From Oligoflexia bacterium (GTDB lineage: Bacteria; Bdellovibrionota; UBA1018): a DNA stretch of 37,707 nt. Below are positions 1 through 7,711 of this stretch, piece by piece. Position 1 is the stretch's first letter. Every line of letters begins with the position of its first letter. The notes beneath the pieces were generated by a model. It was given only the letters and a program-made list of their open reading frames with translations. It ran no database searches and was not told where the DNA came from. The DNA is taken from positions 1 through 37,707 of the forward strand of contig CAIRTR010000314.1 of NCBI GenBank assembly GCA_903881565.1, written 5' to 3'. A program made the position numbers and the translations under genes.

Positions 1-444
1 CAGCTTCTGCGCTGGCGTTTTCATCTTGGCAAAGTCTTGGAAAAAATCAGTCGCTTCTTGGCTAAAAAGGGCCCGCACGGAACTGATCGACTCCACACCG
101 CCCGCGATTCCGATATCAATTTGGCCCGATTGAATCTTGGCCACAATAGCGGCGGCAGCCTCGCCAGCAGATGCGCAATAGCGATTGACCGTTGTACAGG
201 GGATGGAGGGCGGCAGACCTGAGTCAAAAAGGGCCTCTCTCGAAACATTGGTCCCTTCAGAAGGCGAAGAAACAATGCCGTAATAAACTTCATCAATGAG
301 CTTCGGATCAATCCCGGTTTGAGCCACCGTCTCCCTTAAACTAACTCCACCCAGCATCGCGGCTGGCATTTTTTGAAATACGGTACGCGCCCGCACAAAA
401 GGTGTTCGAACTCCCCCGACCACTACCACACGTTCTTGAGCCAT
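1..444 (-). CDS. Acetyl-CoA acetyltransferase (thiolase), N-terminal part, cut by window edge
   Basis: This open frame starts at ATG 444 and runs off the left edge of the window; 148 codons are visible. A clear AAGGAG Shine-Dalgarno lies 8 nt upstream, within the 23-nt gap after tolB. The N-terminus has the thiolase pattern RTPFVRA. The nucleophile region CTTVNRYCASAGEAAAAI places the acyl-accepting cysteine at residue 90, where thiolases carry it, and it is followed by GIAGGVESIS. Thiolases cleave 3-ketoacyl-CoA or condense two acetyl-CoA. The catalytic His and second Cys lie beyond the window, so degradative and biosynthetic types cannot be separated. The CASA after the nucleophile is slightly unusual, since CASG is commoner. 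Spacing suggests it is read through from tolB, in the slot where pal is usually found. Confidence 0.88.
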   Translation of the reverse strand, partial: MAQERVVVVGGVRTPFVRARTVFQKMPAAMLGGVSLRETVAQTGIDPKLIDEVYYGIVSSPSEGTNVSREALFDSGLPPSIPCTTVNRYCASAGEAAAAIVAKIQSGQIDIGIAGGVESISSVRALFSQEATDFFQDFAKMKTPAQKL

Positions 445-467
445 GAGCTATTCTCCTTATAGATTAC

Positions 468-1826
468 CTATTTTTTAATAACATTGGACCACTTCGGGGC
501 CACACAATTGCCTAGACCATAAGTCAAACGCTTCACAAAAGTACCATCCGTGTTCATGACATAAATATTTTGCTGCCCCGTTCGCTTGGAACTGAAGGCC
601 AAAAAGTTTCCATCCGGACTAAAAAAAGGATCTTCGTTATTGCCCTGATCTTTTGTCAGTCGCTCAATCTTGGTCCCGTCTGGATTCATGATAAAAATAT
701 CAAAATGGGAGTCAATCCAACCTGCAAAACCAATCTTGTTATTCTGCAGCGACCACGTCGGCGTTGCATTGTATTTTCCGGCATAGGTCAAACGCTGAAC
801 CTTCGTCCCATCGGACGCCGTGCTAAACACCATCGGAACCCCTGTTCGAGACGAAACAAACGCTAACGCTTTGCCGTCTGGACTCCAGGTGGGATCCACA
901 TCAAAACCAAACGATTTAGTAATCGGCGTCACCGAGAGATTTGAGAGGTCCATCACAAAGATGTCTGGGTTGCCCAAGAAACTCATCGTAACGGCCAAGC
1001 GCTTGCCATCCGGAGCATAGGCTACGCCGCTATTGATCCCTTTGCGATTAGAGAGTAAACGCACTGTTTCGGTCTTAAAATCGAATTCATAGAGATCGAT
1101 ATTCTTGATATTGTTTTTATGTCGAGTGAAAAGCGAATAAGCAATCTTGGTCCCATCAGGACTCCAGGCCGGTGAAAAAGAGATCGAGTTGTGATGGGTG
1201 ATCTGTTTCACGTCGGTCCCATCGTAATTCATCATGTAAATTTCTTTTTTACCGGTACGATCACAGGACATCGCAATCTTGGTCAGAAAAACTCCAGGCA
1301 AACCCGTCAAGGCTTCTACAACATCGTTGGCTAACGTATGGGCAAGCGTTTTGACGTCGGCTTGGGCGGCGACATATTTTTTCGCCATCACCTGTTTAGC
1401 GCCCGCGACATCGTAGAGATACGCTTCAAGCGCAATCCCAGCCCCCTCGGGTGTGAGCGAAGTTTTCAACAGGAACTCAGACGAAATGGCGGACCAATCC
1501 GTCATCTTGAAAGTGCCCAGCGTGAGACCCGACTTGGCCGAGTCCTCGATGAAAGCCGAAGCGGGAAGAAACTTAAACAGCTCCATGAACGTGAGATCGT
1601 TCGTGGTCGTCTCCGTAATAATCTTTGCAAAAGCACCCTCGCGAGGAGATAGAACCCGAACGTCCGGAAAAGCGAGTACGGTTTTTTTTGTTTTAGCTGC
1701 TCCAACCGAGATGTAGGTGCGATCTGCCGCAAGCGCAGCCAAACTCCCTAGCGCCAGCCACAGCAAACCAAGGCAAACCGCTCTCTCACCGGCTCTCTTA
1801 CCAGCACTCTGAAATGACGTTCTCAT
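468..1826 (-). CDS. tolB: Tol-Pal system beta-propeller protein TolB
   Basis: This periplasmic protein of the Tol-Pal envelope complex is 452 residues long. It has an N-terminal signal peptide with a hydrophobic stretch ending near AALAADR (about residue 35). An N-terminal alpha/beta domain follows, starting with the typical segment DRTYISVGAAKTKK. The C-terminal half has repeated propeller blades with the WSPDGTKIAYS, AYAPDGKRLAV, WSPDGKALAF, WSLQNNKIGF and FSPDGNFLAF pattern, which is diagnostic of TolB. In the family TolB binds Pal and TolA and helps outer-membrane invagination at division. It lies 39 bp downstream of the TolA/TonB-like gene. An AGGAG stands about 14 nt before the ATG, a rather long spacing. 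Length is normal. Confidence 0.95.
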   Translation of the reverse strand: MRTSFQSAGKRAGERAVCLGLLWLALGSLAALAADRTYISVGAAKTKKTVLAFPDVRVLSPREGAFAKIITETTTNDLTFMELFKFLPASAFIEDSAKSGLTLGTFKMTDWSAISSEFLLKTSLTPEGAGIALEAYLYDVAGAKQVMAKKYVAAQADVKTLAHTLANDVVEALTGLPGVFLTKIAMSCDRTGKKEIYMMNYDGTDVKQITHHNSISFSPAWSPDGTKIAYSLFTRHKNNIKNIDLYEFDFKTETVRLLSNRKGINSGVAYAPDGKRLAVTMSFLGNPDIFVMDLSNLSVTPITKSFGFDVDPTWSPDGKALAFVSSRTGVPMVFSTASDGTKVQRLTYAGKYNATPTWSLQNNKIGFAGWIDSHFDIFIMNPDGTKIERLTKDQGNNEDPFFSPDGNFLAFSSKRTGQQNIYVMNTDGTFVKRLTYGLGNCVAPKWSNVIKK

Positions 1827-1865
1827 ACTTGCACCCTGCTCCTGTGATCCTCATTATAGGCCCGA

Positions 1866-2648
1866 TTAGAGAGGAAATCCCACCATTATTCCTACGCTTG
1901 CCACAGCGCCTGCGATTCCCTCAGGAGGGGCCGGAAACGGCTGACTCTCCGACAAAGTTTTCTTAACGGCTTCATCAAATTGGGCATTGCCCGAACTCTT
2001 GACTAACTGAAAATTCTTGAGATTCCCGCGCGGATCAATAAAAACGACAACCTGCGCTGAAAGATTCTGACGCGAGAGCCAAACGGGTAGCGCCCAGTTT
2101 CCCTGCAGACGATCCCGAATCAAATCAAAATAACTGGCCTCAGCCGCCTCGCGCGCATCAGGAGAAAGAGACGTCCCAGGAGACACTTTGTTTCCTTTTA
2201 CCAACCCCGTCTTTTTTTCCACGTCGGTGAGCTTCGCAAGGGACTTGATCCGATCCAAGGAACTGCGAAGTTTCTTCTCTCGCTCCTTTTTGTTCGTCAT
2301 GTGCCGGGGCTTCAGAATCATCTCATCTTTAGATTTTTCGGACTTCTCAATTTCCTTCTTAATCGCCTGATCGGCATTCTTAAGCGCGTCCGCCACTTCT
2401 TTTGAAGGTGCTAGCGCCTGCACATCCTTTTTGAGCACGTCGGGAAGTCCGACAATATCGACGCGAAGGGCAGGAATAAATGGAAGCGGATTGCCTGGAA
2501 AAATCAGACTTTTGACGAGCGCAAAAACCAACACCGCCACGTGGGCCGCAATGGAGAACTTCACCCCAACCTTAAAATCACGATCCGCATCCTGTTGGGG
2601 ACGAATCGGGGGCATTCCGGAACTTCGACGTGCGTGCGCAGCCAGCAT
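1866..2648 (-). CDS. tolA: TolA-like protein with TonB C-terminal domain
   Basis: This 260-residue envelope energy transducer has three parts. A short cytoplasmic N-terminus is followed by one membrane helix (about residues 28-50, FSIAAHVAVLVFALVKSLIF). Next comes a charged Lys/Glu-rich linker (about residues 85-150) that probably spans the periplasm. The C-terminal TonB/TolA-type domain (about 170-260) contains the family signature VVVFIDPRGNLKNFQLVKSSGN and FDEAVKKTL. Position right after tolQ and tolR and before tolB supports a TolA role, although the C-terminal domain alone would equally fit TonB. It is shorter than enterobacterial TolA (about 420 residues) because the linker is short. 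An AGGGGA lies about 9 nt upstream of the ATG. Confidence 0.85.
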   Translation of the reverse strand: MLAAHARRSSGMPPIRPQQDADRDFKVGVKFSIAAHVAVLVFALVKSLIFPGNPLPFIPALRVDIVGLPDVLKKDVQALAPSKEVADALKNADQAIKKEIEKSEKSKDEMILKPRHMTNKKEREKKLRSSLDRIKSLAKLTDVEKKTGLVKGNKVSPGTSLSPDAREAAEASYFDLIRDRLQGNWALPVWLSRQNLSAQVVVFIDPRGNLKNFQLVKSSGNAQFDEAVKKTLSESQPFPAPPEGIAGAVASVGIMVGFPL

Positions 2649-2671
2649 TTCTAAGATCCCCTAAATCCGCA

Positions 2672-3124
2672 CTAAAGTTTAAACCCAGCCTCCGCCGGCT
2701 GAGTCACGAGCCCTATCCGACTGATCTTTGCTTTTTTGACCTCAGCCATGGCCTGGGCAATAAAACCATACGGAATGTTTTGGTCCGCTTGAATAAACAC
2801 TTCAATGTTGGGCTTTACCGAAACCACCGCTTCAAGACGAGTTCGAAGGGTTCCCGGCTCAATCGCATTCCCATTGATTAAAATCTGCCGATTCTTGTTC
2901 ACCACCAGCACCAGCTGCTCGGGCACTTCATTAAGCGTCTGGGCATTGGCTTTCGGCAAATCCACCTGCACGCCTTGTTGCATCAGGGGCGCGGAAATCA
3001 TGAAAATAATCAAAAGCACGAGCATCACGTCCACCATCGGCGTGACATTGATCTCAGCGAGACTCGTGGGCACGCCTCTGGAAGACGAACCGCCAGAACT
3101 TGATGACGCCGGGGAAAGTCCCAT
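2672..3124 (-). CDS. tolR: Tol system proton-channel subunit TolR (ExbD family)
   Basis: A 150-residue ExbD/TolR family protein. One N-terminal membrane helix (VDVMLVLLIIFMISAPL) carries the conserved membrane aspartate in NVTPMVDVML, the residue that conducts protons in this family. A periplasmic domain follows and ends with the segment IPYGFIAQAMAEVKKAKISRIGLVTQP. TolR works with TolQ to convert proton flow into movement of TolA. The first 24 residues are Ser/Gly-rich, an extension before the usual INVTPMVDV start. The gene begins 3 bp after the tolQ stop, and its Shine-Dalgarno (AAGGGGG) overlaps the end of tolQ, so the two are almost certainly translationally coupled. Confidence 0.94.
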   Translation of the reverse strand: MGLSPASSSSGGSSSRGVPTSLAEINVTPMVDVMLVLLIIFMISAPLMQQGVQVDLPKANAQTLNEVPEQLVLVVNKNRQILINGNAIEPGTLRTRLEAVVSVKPNIEVFIQADQNIPYGFIAQAMAEVKKAKISRIGLVTQPAEAGFKL

Positions 3125-3127
3125 CGA

Positions 3128-3826
3128 TCATCCCCCTTTTCGGTTGGACAAAACGCTTCGTTGAATGATGTTCAAAAAATCCTGGATAAAACAGTCCATA
3201 TCCACATTCACGCGTTTAATCTGTCCCACAAAATGGTTGTACGCAATGACCGCGGGGATCGCCGCCCCAATTCCGGTTGCCGTCGTGATCAAGGCCTCTG
3301 AAATACCGGGTGCCACAACAGCCAAATTGGCGGCGCCTGTTGCCCCGATGCTTTGAAACGAATTCATGATTCCCCATACGGTCCCGAAGAGACCCACGAA
3401 GGGAGCCGCGCTCGCCGTCGTTGCAAGCCACCCAAGGTGTTTTTCGAGGGACGCAACCTCCGAATATGCGGTGCGATTCAGAGCACGTCCGATGTTTTCA
3501 ACTTTTTCGGAGGTCGCGGTTGTCAGATCTCCGGTGGAGACCTTTTTGAATTCGCGGATTCCGGCTTTGAAAACATTAGCCACCGGCGAACTTAATATCT
3601 TGTCGCTGCTTGCATAAATCTCTTCGAGATTCTGCCCGTGCCAAAAAAGCGTGAGAAACCTTGCATTCTCGTCCATGGCGCGCCTGAAGGAGCGCCACTT
3701 GGTCACGATGATCGCCCAACAAAGGACGGACGCGCCGGCCAGCACGATGAGAACGAATTTGGCCATTAAACCTGAATTGGCAATGAGTCCGAAGACTCCC
3801 GCTTGTGCGATTTGTGTACTCGGCAT
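3128..3826 (-). CDS. tolQ: Tol system proton-channel subunit TolQ (MotA/TolQ/ExbB family)
   Basis: A 232-residue inner-membrane protein with three hydrophobic helices: residues about 15-40 (LMAKFVLIVLAGASVLCWAII), about 135-160 (TTASAAPFVGLFGTVWGIM) and about 175-200 (ISEALITTATGIGAAIPAVIAYN). The segments APFVGLFGTVWGIMNSF and GISEALITTATGIGAAIPAV are the classic MotA/TolQ/ExbB signature. With TolR it forms the proton-driven motor for TolA. There is only a 25-bp gap to the membrane-protein gene upstream, too short for a full promoter plus leader, so tolQ is likely read from upstream. No strong Shine-Dalgarno is visible before the ATG. Confidence 0.95.
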   Translation of the reverse strand: MPSTQIAQAGVFGLIANSGLMAKFVLIVLAGASVLCWAIIVTKWRSFRRAMDENARFLTLFWHGQNLEEIYASSDKILSSPVANVFKAGIREFKKVSTGDLTTATSEKVENIGRALNRTAYSEVASLEKHLGWLATTASAAPFVGLFGTVWGIMNSFQSIGATGAANLAVVAPGISEALITTATGIGAAIPAVIAYNHFVGQIKRVNVDMDCFIQDFLNIIQRSVLSNRKGG

Positions 3827-3851
3827 AGTCTTTACAGTTTAGCGACGTCTC

Positions 3852-4871
3852 CTAGGTTTTTGAAAGTGTTTTCTGAAAGGATTTCAAATACCGAACAGCA
3901 AGCCTGACAATCTCGACTCCCAAGAGCAGCTGGAACAACACACTCGACAACACCCCCCCCTCCCCTCCCGTAAGCACTCGGGCGGTCACCGGCGATAAGA
4001 CGGAGGTCACAGAGGGCGTCTGGTACTTGACCATGAGTAAACCCGAAAAGTCAGTTCCCAAGATCGGAAGGCTCAATAGGCAATGCCAGACGACGAGAAG
4101 CGCGACCCAAAATCCAGCTCCATAAAGGACGTCTTTTTCCAACAACGCTTTAAAGCAAAGCGCAATTGAAACCAGGAAAATGGTAAAGGTTTGAATGATA
4201 CCCAAATCAAACTGTAACGCCCTGAGGCCACAAAAAAGCAGAGAAGTTGTCAGGATGGCCGCAGCAACGCCCACGAGTGAGCGCTCATGCGGAGGCGCGA
4301 GGAGACGCTCAAAAATTCGCTTTCTAAAAATATTCTCCTCACAATAAACCCAAATCCCAACAGACAGCACGCGAAGCAAGATATTGGCAAGCGCCCCGGG
4401 AGCATCTTCGATCTGGATGATAAACCCAAAAAACCGATAAACCCCGGAAAACAAGAAGGCCAAAACAATGCCGGAAGCGACAATGACGCCGCGAACGAAG
4501 GCGGGCACAAAATCTCGCTCAAATAGCTGAGGCGTGAAAAAATCGCGCCAAGAAGCGCTCATGAGCGGATTCAGCCACCGAAGCAAAAAGAGAAACAACA
4601 CCGACGCGAAACCCAGGAATGAAAGCTCAACGGCCGCAAACGCATCATTCACCTCTTCAAATCGTGGCAGCGGAACGGCAGAATCTCGAAGCCCACCCAC
4701 GAGCGACCCCAACGAAAAGGACCCCACAAAATAGGTGACCAGCGAGAGGAGGATCAGATGAAAAGCGAGGATCCAGACTCCATAGGCGCAGAAAAGACCG
4801 AAGCTGCGAAAAATGTCTGAATTTCTTCGAAAAACCCTCTCAAAAATAGAGCTAACTTTGTTACCGCGCAT
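3852..4871 (-). CDS. Polytopic membrane protein, divergent CPBP (CAAX protease/bacteriocin-processing) type
   Basis: About 339 residues with roughly seven or eight hydrophobic segments. In the middle it has WVYCEENIFRKRIF, which matches motif 1 (EExxFR) of the CPBP intramembrane protease family. The expected second motif (F-x3-H) reads FCGLR, with Arg in place of His. The expected third motif (H-x3-N) reads HCLLS. If it belongs to CPBP it is probably altered in catalysis; it may instead be a membrane protein with a chance match. The chosen ATG (4871) overlaps the glucoamylase stop by 11 nt. An upstream TTG/ATG in the same frame would give a 375-residue form overlapping far more. Position directly before tolQ suggests co-transcription with the Tol genes. 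Confidence 0.7.
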   Translation of the reverse strand: MRGNKVSSIFERVFRRNSDIFRSFGLFCAYGVWILAFHLILLSLVTYFVGSFSLGSLVGGLRDSAVPLPRFEEVNDAFAAVELSFLGFASVLFLFLLRWLNPLMSASWRDFFTPQLFERDFVPAFVRGVIVASGIVLAFLFSGVYRFFGFIIQIEDAPGALANILLRVLSVGIWVYCEENIFRKRIFERLLAPPHERSLVGVAAAILTTSLLFCGLRALQFDLGIIQTFTIFLVSIALCFKALLEKDVLYGAGFWVALLVVWHCLLSLPILGTDFSGLLMVKYQTPSVTSVLSPVTARVLTGGEGGVLSSVLFQLLLGVEIVRLAVRYLKSFQKTLSKT

Positions 4872-6918
4872 CTCGAGGCGAATCAAAAACCACCCCTTCT
4901 TCAATGCTTCTCTGAAGCAGAATCTGCTCCGCATGCGCCCAAACCAGAGGACACGCAACGCCGCCGCCCACTTCAACATGGGTCCGCGACTGGGACACGA
5001 CCTGCTCAGGAATCAATCCACTGGAAAGCGCCGAAGCCTCTAGCAACTCAAGCTGCGTCTTGGCGCCTTTAAAATCGCCGGTTGCGATCGAAAAATGCCC
5101 GCGCTCGCCCGCCAAAAGGGGCCAGAATCCACCCACTGATTTAGGTCCATAGGCATCGCGGTTGTACCGGCGAAAAATCCGCCCTCCCGTAACCCCTTTG
5201 ACTGGAGCTGAAATATCGGCCGCTCCGCGGTCGTAAATTTCTAAGGTCTTTGTGATCGCCGAATCCGTACTCCCACGCACTCCGAGGCGCACGAGATCCA
5301 AGAACCCGCCATCCAGGATTTCGTCCGCAAACGCGTCGCCAGCGCCGTTGGCCAGCCCCACTTTTTCGCGCGCATTAGGGTGCCCACCGGGACTTGAGCG
5401 CAAATAATAACCTTCCCCATGGGGCCCATTGGAAACCACCATCCACTCCTCAAGGCGAGAAGCCCAGAGGTCGGCGGTAGCGCGCATCGGAACATCCGCG
5501 CACTGCTGAGCCACCATGCGATCCGCCGCGCGAAGTGCCGCGATTTCTGCCGCGATCGTCGAGGGAACAAAGCCCCCAATTTCTTCCCAGCGATCCTGAC
5601 CCGTCGTGGGGCCGTGATTCACAAGGAAACGTGCGGCATTGCAAACCATCGAAATATCCTTCTTTTTAAGCGACAAACTCTTATTATCGCTCAACTTGGC
5701 CGCGAGCAAAATCGGAAACGCCACTTCGTCCATCTGAAGACCGGTCCAGTAAGGCTCACCGGTGACCCAAAAATTCTGATTCCACGATCCGTCTTTTTTC
5801 TGAGTCCGTTCGTAATATCGTAAAACACTCTGCGGAGTCTGCGCATCGCCCGCAGCAAGCAGCCCCATCGCGGCGTGATAGAGGTCGCGAGGCCATACCA
5901 GGTGATATCCCCCGCTGTCATCGTCTGCCCCTGCAGGCCCCGGAAGACTGGGCTTCGAAAGCGAAGCCACGATCGCGCCCGGATACTGTTTATCTTCATG
6001 CATTTTGATGAGCTGGGCTGACTGGCGTGAAACCGGGCTTTTTGCGCTCAAAGAAGCGGCGTACTTTTTCCAACCCGATTCATAGGCACCCTGAATTTGT
6101 GAAAAAGGAGTGGCCAGTGAGGTTTGCGCGCTCACCTGTGCTTCGCCTGGTGTGGCTCCAAATCCCAGGGCGAGATCAAAATCAACCGCAACGCCGGCCC
6201 TTGCGGAGGGGAGCTTAATTTCGCCCGCCAATGCGATATTTCCAGGTCCTGCCTGGGAATAGGTTTCGGCAAGTTCAAAATGCCTTGCCAATTCCTGCCA
6301 ACCATCTGAAAAGCCGACATAGCCCACTGAATTCTGGCGCCAAGGCACAGAGGAAACGAGCGCCGTATGAGCCTGCTTTCCACTGGCAAAAAGCCCTTGC
6401 TGATTTGCGAAGCCCAAATCACCCGCGCCCGCGTTATCCAGTGCCGGTTTGAATAAAACAAAAAGGCGAAGGCCGGATTGGTGAGGCACGAAATGAGTAT
6501 GGACGCGAACAACCGCGGCCTCGGGATCCGTTACGTATGTTTGCACAAACGAATAGCGTTTGTCTTTTTGGGTGCCTTGGACTTCAACCGCCATTCCTTC
6601 ATCATGAAAAGAAACCTGAGAAATCGTGTCGCGTTTCTGTTCTGAGAAAAAAGAGGCACCATCGGTAACGATAAACTGCAGATCGCCCACTTGGGGGTGA
6701 TCAACGGTCGGGTAATAAACTTCAGTCAAAATTCCTTCAGCGATTGTAAACCAGACCGGCGAATGCGCGCTGGAACTAGTTCCAATTGCCTCTTTTAGCG
6801 CAGGTCCCCACCGATGCGGAATCCCCGGCTTGCCAGGGGCCTCCGAAGCCCATCCCAAACCCACTCCGCTAAAGAGAAAGAAAACCGCGATTACCCAAGA
6901 AAATCGATGGTTGTTCAT
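4861..6918 (-). CDS. Secreted GH15 glucoamylase / glucodextranase-type glycosidase
   Basis: A 685-residue protein with an N-terminal signal peptide (hydrophobic residues about 8-24, cleaved near GWASEA). An N-terminal beta-sandwich domain of the bacterial glucodextranase type (about 25-290) is followed by a catalytic (alpha/alpha)6 barrel. The barrel shows GGYHLVWPRDLYHAAMGL (W342-D345), GLQMDEVAFPILLA, and DRWEEIGGFVPSTIAAEIAAL with the presumed general-acid glutamate at 445 or 446. Family GH15 releases glucose from the non-reducing ends of alpha-glucans. It heads the minus-strand run leading into the Tol genes. No Shine-Dalgarno is seen before the ATG, and a possible promoter would start the mRNA almost at the ATG. 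The natural substrate (glycogen, starch, dextran or trehalose) cannot be told from sequence. Confidence 0.9.
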   Translation of the reverse strand: MNNHRFSWVIAVFFLFSGVGLGWASEAPGKPGIPHRWGPALKEAIGTSSSAHSPVWFTIAEGILTEVYYPTVDHPQVGDLQFIVTDGASFFSEQKRDTISQVSFHDEGMAVEVQGTQKDKRYSFVQTYVTDPEAAVVRVHTHFVPHQSGLRLFVLFKPALDNAGAGDLGFANQQGLFASGKQAHTALVSSVPWRQNSVGYVGFSDGWQELARHFELAETYSQAGPGNIALAGEIKLPSARAGVAVDFDLALGFGATPGEAQVSAQTSLATPFSQIQGAYESGWKKYAASLSAKSPVSRQSAQLIKMHEDKQYPGAIVASLSKPSLPGPAGADDDSGGYHLVWPRDLYHAAMGLLAAGDAQTPQSVLRYYERTQKKDGSWNQNFWVTGEPYWTGLQMDEVAFPILLAAKLSDNKSLSLKKKDISMVCNAARFLVNHGPTTGQDRWEEIGGFVPSTIAAEIAALRAADRMVAQQCADVPMRATADLWASRLEEWMVVSNGPHGEGYYLRSSPGGHPNAREKVGLANGAGDAFADEILDGGFLDLVRLGVRGSTDSAITKTLEIYDRGAADISAPVKGVTGGRIFRRYNRDAYGPKSVGGFWPLLAGERGHFSIATGDFKGAKTQLELLEASALSSGLIPEQVVSQSRTHVEVGGGVACPLVWAHAEQILLQRSIEEGVVFDSPRDAR

Positions 6919-6927
6919 GATTTTGAG

Positions 6928-6956
6928 ACCTTAGAATCGGGTACAGGGGAAGTCAA
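6928..6956 (-). promoter_or_regulatory. Possible promoter of the GH15 gene
   Basis: On the minus strand a TTGACT (-35) at 6956-6951 is followed after 17 nt by a weak TAAGGT (-10) at 6933-6928. Transcription would begin within a few bases of the ATG at 6918. That fits the lack of a Shine-Dalgarno and would make a leaderless message. The -10 matches consensus at only three positions, so this is tentative. Confidence 0.25.
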
Positions 6957-6978
6957 CACCAGAACCATTAAAGTACTC

Positions 6979-7009
6979 TTGCCAAAGGCCATAAGACCTG
7001 TGGTATTGT
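6979..7009 (+). promoter_or_regulatory. Possible promoter of ftsE
   Basis: TTGCCA at 6979-6984 and an extended -10 (TG at 7001-7002, TATTGT at 7004-7009) with a 19-nt spacer stand just upstream of ftsE. This 112-bp divergent intergenic region must serve both ftsE and the GH15 gene. The spacing is longer than ideal, but the extended -10 could compensate. Confidence 0.3.
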
Positions 7010-7030
7010 GTGAGGGGGGCACGGGTTTTA

Positions 7031-7711
7031 ATGATTTCGCTGAAGGCTGTATCCAAATCATATTCGGACCCAAACCGAGTACTTGATCATATTAATCTGG
7101 AGCTTAAGCGCGGGGACTTTTTATATGTCCTCGGCGGTACGGGCGCCGGCAAGTCCACGTTATTGCGAATGCTCGCCACCGAAGAAACCCCAACACAAGG
7201 AATTCTCTCACTATTTGGCTACCCCGTGTCTGCAACTTCCGCCTCCACACTTCAGGGAATTCGAAGAAGTTTAGGATACATTCCGCAAGATATTCGACTG
7301 ATTCCTGATCTCAGTGTCTATGACAACATCGCGCTCTCGGTTTCGCTTGCCGGAAAACGCTCCATGACCGCGCAATCTAAAGCCACTATCAATAGTCTCT
7401 TAGACCGTCTGGGACTCTCCGCGAAACGGGACAAACCCGCATCGGTCCTTTCTGGAGGCGAGGCTCAACGTGTCGCTGTCGCCCGCGCCCTAGCAAGATC
7501 CCCCGAACTCATTGTCGCCGATGAACCGACCGGCGCTCAGGACCAAGAATTCACGTGGTCACTCATGGATTTGTTTTTACGCGCAAGTCTAGGCGGCACC
7601 ACGGTCGTGATCGCCACTCACGACAAAGAGATCATCAGGCGCGTCCCGAAACCTTGTGCCGTATTAAAGGGTGGGCGCATGCTCCTAGAGGAGGCGTATT
7701 GTACTTACTAA
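7031..7711 (+). CDS. ftsE: Cell division ABC-type ATPase FtsE
   Basis: A 226-residue ATP-binding subunit of the FtsEX complex. The ATG at 7031 is preferred over the in-frame GTG at 7010 because a purine run (AGGGGGG) precedes it and homologs begin at the MISLKAVSKSY segment. Visible motifs are Walker A GGTGAGKST, the ABC signature LSGGEAQRVAVARAL, Walker B LIVADEPTGAQD and the switch histidine in ATHDKE. In the family FtsE uses ATP to change FtsX conformation and thereby activate a periplasmic peptidoglycan-hydrolase regulator at the septum. It overlaps ftsX by 13 nt, and envC follows, so all parts of the FtsEX-EnvC system are in one operon. Confidence 0.92.
   Translation: MISLKAVSKSYSDPNRVLDHINLELKRGDFLYVLGGTGAGKSTLLRMLATEETPTQGILSLFGYPVSATSASTLQGIRRSLGYIPQDIRLIPDLSVYDNIALSVSLAGKRSMTAQSKATINSLLDRLGLSAKRDKPASVLSGGEAQRVAVARALARSPELIVADEPTGAQDQEFTWSLMDLFLRASLGGTTVVIATHDKEIIRRVPKPCAVLKGGRMLLEEAYCTY
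7688..7694 (+). promoter_or_regulatory. Ribosome binding site fixing a TTG start for ftsX
   Basis: GAGGAGG at 7688-7694, inside the 3' end of ftsE, lies 4 nt before TTG 7699. No ATG or GTG in the ftsX frame stands near the beginning of the conserved protein sequence, so the TTG is the supported start. Confidence 0.6.

Noticed and set aside
21-311. 96-codon minus-strand frame
   Set aside because: It is a shadow of the thiolase frame (ATG 444 running off the window edge), which has the conserved motifs and a good ribosome site.
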